A DNA stretch of 18,727 bases, taken from CAYTSW01 sp964440605 (GTDB taxonomy: Bacteria; Planctomycetota; Phycisphaerae; Phycisphaerales; UBA1924). The stretch covers positions 1 through 18,727 of the forward strand of contig CAYTSW010000047.1 of the NCBI GenBank assembly GCA_964440605.1, in the 5' to 3' direction. Below the pieces are notes generated by a model. The model searched no databases and was not told where the DNA came from. It saw only the letters and a program-made list of their open reading frames with translations. A program made the translations under genes and the position numbers. This document shows positions 15,586-18,727 of this stretch, piece after piece; the first letter of the stretch is position 1; each line of letters opens with the position of its first letter.

Positions 15586-15591
15586 ATCGTA
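15586..15591 (-). promoter_or_regulatory. Possible -10 element giving a leaderless serS transcript
   Basis: TACGAT on the minus strand lies 6 nt before the serS ATG, so initiation 7 nt downstream would start at the ATG itself. No convincing -35 is seen 17 bp upstream and no ribosome binding site is present, so the reading is weak; read-through from the upstream RNA is the alternative source of serS mRNA. Confidence 0.25.
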
Positions 15592-15644
15592 CAGACAGAT
15601 CACGAACGCTTGGCGACGGGGCGGCTTCGAGCGATCAGGGCACG

Positions 15645-15680
15645 AAAAAAGCCCGAGCCGCCGTGAGGCGACCCGGGCTT
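15645..15680 (-). terminator. Strong intrinsic terminator of the structured RNA, upstream of serS
   Basis: On the minus strand a 14-bp stem (15667-15680 with 15649-15662, two G-U pairs, no mismatch) closes a UCAC loop and is followed directly by six U residues (15650-15645). The opposite strand has no T-run after the stem, so it works in the minus direction only. It ends the RNA transcribed from 15899 and stands 65 nt before the serS start, so it may also act as an attenuator. Confidence 0.85.
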
Positions 15681-15899
15681 CTGCCACACGGAGCGGACTC
15701 CGTGCGAAGTTTGGTGCCCGGCCACAACACCGTTCCCCCAAGGCGAGCAGTCACAGGTTCTGCTCGTGACGTGTTCTTCAGCCGCGCGGCCAGACGCGAC
15801 CTGCTTCCCTTGTGGCCCGGCTTTCACCGGGCCTGACGTGTTACCGCTGAGGCGGAACTTCCCTCCTGCCCCTTCCGGGGCAGCTTCCCGACTCAACAT
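15645..15899 (-). ncRNA. Unidentified structured RNA of about 255 nt
   Basis: The interval between a near-consensus promoter and an intrinsic terminator has no convincing protein frame but a series of stable hairpins. These are 15866-15883 (7 bp, GGAA loop), 15814-15833 (8 bp including one G-U, GAAA loop), 15744-15766 (7 bp, 9-nt loop), 15687-15704 (7 bp, UCCG loop) and the terminator. A long-range pairing is also possible between 15879-15889 and 15675-15685: 5 bp, an AAG/AAG internal loop, then 3 bp. It would close the whole RNA or compete with both the first hairpin and the terminator. I compared it from memory with RNase P RNA, tmRNA, SRP RNA, 6S RNA, T-box leaders and common riboswitches and found none of their diagnostic motifs. 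It may be a stable RNA or a serS leader. The ends are estimated from the promoter and the T-run. Confidence 0.65.
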
Positions 15900-15903
15900 T
15901 TCG

Positions 15904-15932
15904 ACTATACAGCATCTCGATCGACTGTCCAA
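15904..15932 (-). promoter_or_regulatory. Near-consensus housekeeping promoter of the structured RNA
   Basis: On the minus strand TTGGAC (15932-15927), a 17-bp spacer, then TATAGT (15909-15904). Both hexamers match the sigma-70 consensus at five (-10) and four (-35) positions, which stands out in such GC-rich DNA. Initiation is expected around 15899-15897. The remaining 80 bp between it and the nadK stop hold nothing else I can support. Confidence 0.75.
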
Positions 15933-16012
15933 CGGCTTGAAGCATCATCGCCGAAGATGAATGTGCCAAAGGACAACCCAGATTGACACGGCCTTCGGGT
16001 CAGCACTATCAC

Positions 16013-16930
16013 TCACCCCGGCGCGACGCCCCAGTGCATCTTCCGCGCGAGTGTCTTCCAGTAACTCATCTCCGGATTCCGGACCAGACGGACCGAGCGT
16101 TCGGCCCGTTCGAGCACGATCCGCTCGCCGCCCGAGAGCGGGGCCATGTCCTGCCCGTCGAGCACCAGCGTCGTCCCGCCCGAGCCGTCGAACGCGTGCG
16201 TCGCCCCGATGGGGTCGCGCCCGTCCGCCGCATTCGCCCGCAGCACGCCGACCTCGATCCGCGCCGAGGCCGAGACCACCACGGGCCGCATCGCCAGCGA
16301 GTGGGCCGCGATCGGCGTGATCGAGAGGCACTGCAACTCCGGCGAGACGATCGGCCCGCCGGCCGAGACCGAATACGCGGTCGTCCCGATCGGCGTCGAG
16401 ACGATGAGCCCGTCGCCATGGATGCGGGGCACGCGCTCCCCGTCGATCGTCAACTCCAGCTCGATCATCCGATAGGGCGGACCGGCGGTGACGACGCAGT
16501 CGTTGGCCGCCAGCCCACGCCACACGACCTCACCCCCACTACCGCCCGACCCGCCGTCCGAGGCGTAGACCGAAGCATCGATGAGCATGCGTTCGCGGGC
16601 CTCGAAATCACCTGTACCGATGATGGATTCCGCCTGCCGCTCGAAGGCCTCGAGGTCGAACTCGGCCAGGAAGCCGAGGTTGCCGAAGTTCACGCCCACC
16701 AGTGGCAGCCCGAGGCCGGCGAAACGGCGGATCATGCTGAGCAGCGTCCCGTCGCCGCCCATGACCATCACGAGGTCGGCCCCGCGCGTGTCGACGGTCG
16801 CGGACTCGTCCTGGCAGTCGAGCACGCCGGCGAGTCGGCCGTGGCGCTCGATCAGCGCCCGGACTTCGCTGAGCGCCGCGACCACGCGCGGTTTCGTGCG
16901 GTTGACCAGCAGCAGGACCGATCGACCCAT
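16013..16930 (-). CDS. nadK: NAD kinase
   Basis: Phosphorylates NAD to NADP in the cytoplasm, the only known source of NADP. The 305-residue product has the usual family length and all diagnostic motifs in order: GGDG (58-61) in a VMVMGGDGTLL context, NFGNLGFLAEF (81-91), the NAD-ribose-binding AAND (141-144), and the conserved GDGLIVSTPIGTTAYS block followed by AGGPIV (172-195). A short Gly/Ser-rich insertion (about 125-133) precedes the AAND strand. I chose ATG 16930, with GGGAGGG about 9 nt upstream; a TTG at 16948 would add six residues. It lies 54 bp downstream of dxs on the same strand and is probably co-transcribed with it. The pairing makes sense: the enzyme after DXS in the isoprenoid pathway uses NADPH. 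No clear terminator follows. Confidence 0.96.
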   Translation of the reverse strand: MGRSVLLLVNRTKPRVVAALSEVRALIERHGRLAGVLDCQDESATVDTRGADLVMVMGGDGTLLSMIRRFAGLGLPLVGVNFGNLGFLAEFDLEAFERQAESIIGTGDFEARERMLIDASVYASDGGSGGSGGEVVWRGLAANDCVVTAGPPYRMIELELTIDGERVPRIHGDGLIVSTPIGTTAYSVSAGGPIVSPELQCLSITPIAAHSLAMRPVVVSASARIEVGVLRANAADGRDPIGATHAFDGSGGTTLVLDGQDMAPLSGGERIVLERAERSVRLVRNPEMSYWKTLARKMHWGVAPG

Positions 16931-16984
16931 CGCACGCAGCCCTCCCAAGACCGATGACCACGCACCGGACGGTTCAACGATCGG

Positions 16985-18727
16985 TCAAGCGCGACGCTCC
17001 GCGCTCGCCTGCTGCGCCGGCTTGGGCTCCGCGCCCACGCCGCCGGACGTGGCGGAACTCCACCGCTCCACCGCTTCGCGCACGCTCCGGGCGATACCGG
17101 AGGGATCGAGCCCGACCTCCGCGAGCTGCGAGCCGCGAGAGTCCTGGTACACCCACGCGTCGGGCAGCGCCAGACGCAGGATGCGGGACGTGTCGAGGCC
17201 CATGGCCGAGGCCGCGTCGAGCACCGCGGACCCGAAGCCGCCGTGCGGGCCGTGGTCCTCGACCGTGACGATCGGGGTGCGTGCTTCGAGAAGCGATCGG
17301 ATCAGCGCTTCGTCGACCGGCTTGGCGAAGCGCCCGTCGTAGACGCTGGCCTGGAGCTCCGTGCCGAGCTGCTCGGCGGCCCGCAGGCAGTTCACCGCCA
17401 TGACACCGAAGCCCAGCAGCGCGACGTCGGGTGTGTCGGCGCAGCGGAGCAGCCGCGCCTTGCCGAGTTCGAAGGGCGGGCACTCGTCGCCGTTCATGAT
17501 CTCCGAGCAGTTGTCGCGCGGGTAGCGCACCGCCGAGAGTCCGGCGTCGTACCCGTTCATGAATCGCAACGCCTCGATGAGCGAGGCCTCGTCCATCGCC
17601 GCCATGATGGCGGCCTTGGGGAGCACGCGGAGGATCGAGACGTCGCAGAAGCCGTGGTGCACTGCGCCGTCACCGCCAACGAGGCCCGCGCGGTCGAGGC
17701 AGAGCCGGACCGGCAGCTCCTGAAGCGAGGCTTCCTGGAAGGCCTGGTCGAAGGCGCGCTGGAGGAACGTGGAGTAGACCGCGAAGAAGGGCTTGAGGCC
17801 CGTCTTGGCCATCCCCGCCATCATGTCCATCGCGTGGCTCTCGCAGATGCCCACGTCGAACGTGCGGTCGGGGAACTGCTCCATCAGCTTGTCGACGCCC
17901 GTGCCGCCCGGCATGGCGGCGGTGCAGGCGACGATTCTCTCATCGCCCTCCATCAGATCGGTCATGGCGTCGGCATAGGCCGCGGTGAAGGCTCGGCCCT
18001 TCTTCTTCATCTCCACGCGGCACGACGCGGGGTCGTAGCTGAAGGCCGCGGGGCTGTGAAACCGCGTCGCGTCGCCCTCGGCGAACTCGTACCCCTTGCC
18101 CTTGATCGTCTTGACGTGCAGCACCATCGGGCGGTCGAAGTCGCGGGCCTCGGCGAGGAACTCGATGAGCGTCGGGAGGTCGTGCCCGTCGATCGGGCCC
18201 ACGTGCACGAGCCCGAAGTGCTCGAACCACGTGTTCGTAGACACCGCAGCCTTGGCCATCTCGCCCAGCCGGTGGTACGCCTCGGCGACGACGGAGCCCC
18301 CGGGGAAGCTCTTGAGCACGTCGCGCGCGCGGCGCTTCATGTCGCCGTAGAGCGGGTGGATGCGGGTGCGGTCGAAGGCCTTGGCCATCGCGCCCTGGGG
18401 GTTGCTGATGGACATGCCGTTGTCGTTGAGGACGACGAGGAACTGGCGCTTGAGCGTGCCGGCGTTATTCAGCCCCTCCATCGCGACGCCGTTGACGATT
18501 GAGGCGTCGCCAATGAGCGTCGCGACGCGGCGCCCGTCGGGTCGCTCGGCGGCGTCGTACGACTCGCGGTTGAGCAGGTCGCCCCGGGCCATGCCCACCG
18601 CCGTCGAGATGCCCGTTCCCGCGTGCCCCACGCTGAAGAGGTCGTAATGGGACTCGCGCGGCTCGGGAAAGCCCGACATGCCCGCACGCGTGCGCAGCTT
18701 GCCGAGCATCGGGTACCGACCCGTCAG
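16985..18727 (-). CDS. dxs: 1-deoxy-D-xylulose-5-phosphate synthase, 3' part
   Basis: Thiamine-diphosphate enzyme that condenses pyruvate and glyceraldehyde 3-phosphate in the first step of the MEP isoprenoid pathway. The frame stays open to the window edge, giving 580 residues without the extreme N-terminus (where the family's first catalytic His lies). In visible numbering: YDLFSVGHAGTGIS (28-41), a ThDP/Mg site GDAS (73-76) with NDN (101-103), VGPIDGHD (176-183), the transketolase-type catalytic Glu296 in VGICESHA, and DRAGLVGGDGAVHHG (345-359) binding substrate. The C-terminal transketolase domain ends in SVYDGRFAKPVDEAL and a Pro/Ala-rich tail. The third residue of the ThDP motif is Ala instead of the usual Gly. 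The upstream codons in the window read LTGRYP, matching the family's ILTGR context. Confidence 0.95.
   Translation of the reverse strand: MTGRYPMLGKLRTRAGMSGFPEPRESHYDLFSVGHAGTGISTAVGMARGDLLNRESYDAAERPDGRRVATLIGDASIVNGVAMEGLNNAGTLKRQFLVVLNDNGMSISNPQGAMAKAFDRTRIHPLYGDMKRRARDVLKSFPGGSVVAEAYHRLGEMAKAAVSTNTWFEHFGLVHVGPIDGHDLPTLIEFLAEARDFDRPMVLHVKTIKGKGYEFAEGDATRFHSPAAFSYDPASCRVEMKKKGRAFTAAYADAMTDLMEGDERIVACTAAMPGGTGVDKLMEQFPDRTFDVGICESHAMDMMAGMAKTGLKPFFAVYSTFLQRAFDQAFQEASLQELPVRLCLDRAGLVGGDGAVHHGFCDVSILRVLPKAAIMAAMDEASLIEALRFMNGYDAGLSAVRYPRDNCSEIMNGDECPPFELGKARLLRCADTPDVALLGFGVMAVNCLRAAEQLGTELQASVYDGRFAKPVDEALIRSLLEARTPIVTVEDHGPHGGFGSAVLDAASAMGLDTSRILRLALPDAWVYQDSRGSQLAEVGLDPSGIARSVREAVERWSSATSGGVGAEPKPAQQASAERRA

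Noticed and set aside
15580..15741. Extended N-terminus of SerRS
   Set aside because: The frame would cover the terminator; the MIDLKALR start matches the usual SerRS N-terminus (M-x-D-x-K-x-x-R).
15645..15899. Identity as RNase P RNA, tmRNA, SRP RNA or 6S RNA
   Set aside because: The conserved GAGGAAAGUCC and ACAGAA blocks of RNase P, the tRNA-like ends of tmRNA, and the single long rod of 6S are missing. A GUCAGG ... GAAGCAG pair recalls SRP helix 8, but the spacing between the halves is far too long.
15579..15899. T-box leader or cobalamin riboswitch before serS
   Set aside because: No AGGGTGGNACCGCG-type T-box sequence is present. GGUGAAA near 15826 resembles part of a cobalamin element, but the rest of that core is absent and the segment is simply a GNRA hairpin.
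15600..15932. A 110-codon minus-strand frame over the structured RNA region
   Set aside because: It crosses the promoter, all hairpins and the terminator, has no ribosome binding site and no recognisable protein features.
1..18727. CRISPR arrays, insertion sequences, tRNA or rRNA genes
   Set aside because: I saw no regular direct repeats with spacers, no transposase frame or terminal inverted repeats, and no tRNA cloverleaf or rRNA sequence.

Overview
This is a very GC-rich bacterial window with an ordinary housekeeping block at the right (dxs, nadK, an unidentified structured RNA, serS) and a dense surface-glycan assembly and modification cluster filling the left three quarters. The variant SerRS motif 3, the high GC, the many GTG starts and the glycosyltransferase/sulfotransferase/GSCFA/FkbM mix are compatible with a planctomycete-like (Planctomycetota) organism. 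That placement is inference; the window has no rRNA or other decisive marker.

Layout, left to right. (1) A three-gene minus-strand operon: class I SAM methyltransferase (1286-1948), GSCFA-family SGNH-like protein (264-1289) and the start of an FkbM-type methyltransferase (1-267, cut by the window edge), joined by ATGA and GTGA stop/start overlaps. (2) A PAPS-dependent sulfotransferase on the plus strand (2055-2861), divergent from operon 1 and convergent, 3 bp away, with the next operon. (3) A seven-gene minus-strand operon (13015 down to 2865): CgeB-like glycosyltransferase, two GT4 enzymes, a 284-residue protein of unknown function, a third GT4, a GT2 with an accessory C-terminal domain, and a 722-residue protein with two methyltransferase domains. 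Every junction overlaps, so translation is probably coupled. (4) A divergent GT2 glycosyltransferase (13147-14169) sharing a 131-bp promoter region, with an 18-bp inverted repeat, with the seven-gene operon. (5) serS (14170-15579), whose stop codon abuts the convergent GT2 stop with no spacer. (6) A 433-bp stretch without a protein gene, holding a near-consensus promoter, several strong hairpins and a strong intrinsic terminator: a roughly 255-nt structured RNA on the minus strand, either a stable RNA or the 5' attenuator of serS. (7) nadK and the 3' part of dxs, in one probable operon.

In the cluster, the glycosyltransferases would build one or more glycans, and the methyltransferases, the sulfotransferase and the SGNH-like GSCFA protein would decorate them. 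No polymerase, flippase or ABC exporter is visible here, so the glycan's destination (capsule, lipopolysaccharide-like glycan or protein glycan) cannot be read from this window.

The most distinctive protein-level signal is a Rossmann-like module of about 90 residues (GAGxHT ... IxDD ... V(V/L)S(S/A) ... LY), resembling the sugar-nucleotide-binding N-terminal domain of PglD-type enzymes. It occurs in three neighbouring genes fused to three different partners: two methyltransferase domains, a GT2 domain and an unrecognised domain. The most distinctive nucleic-acid signal is the structured RNA upstream of serS, which I could not match to any RNA family I know.
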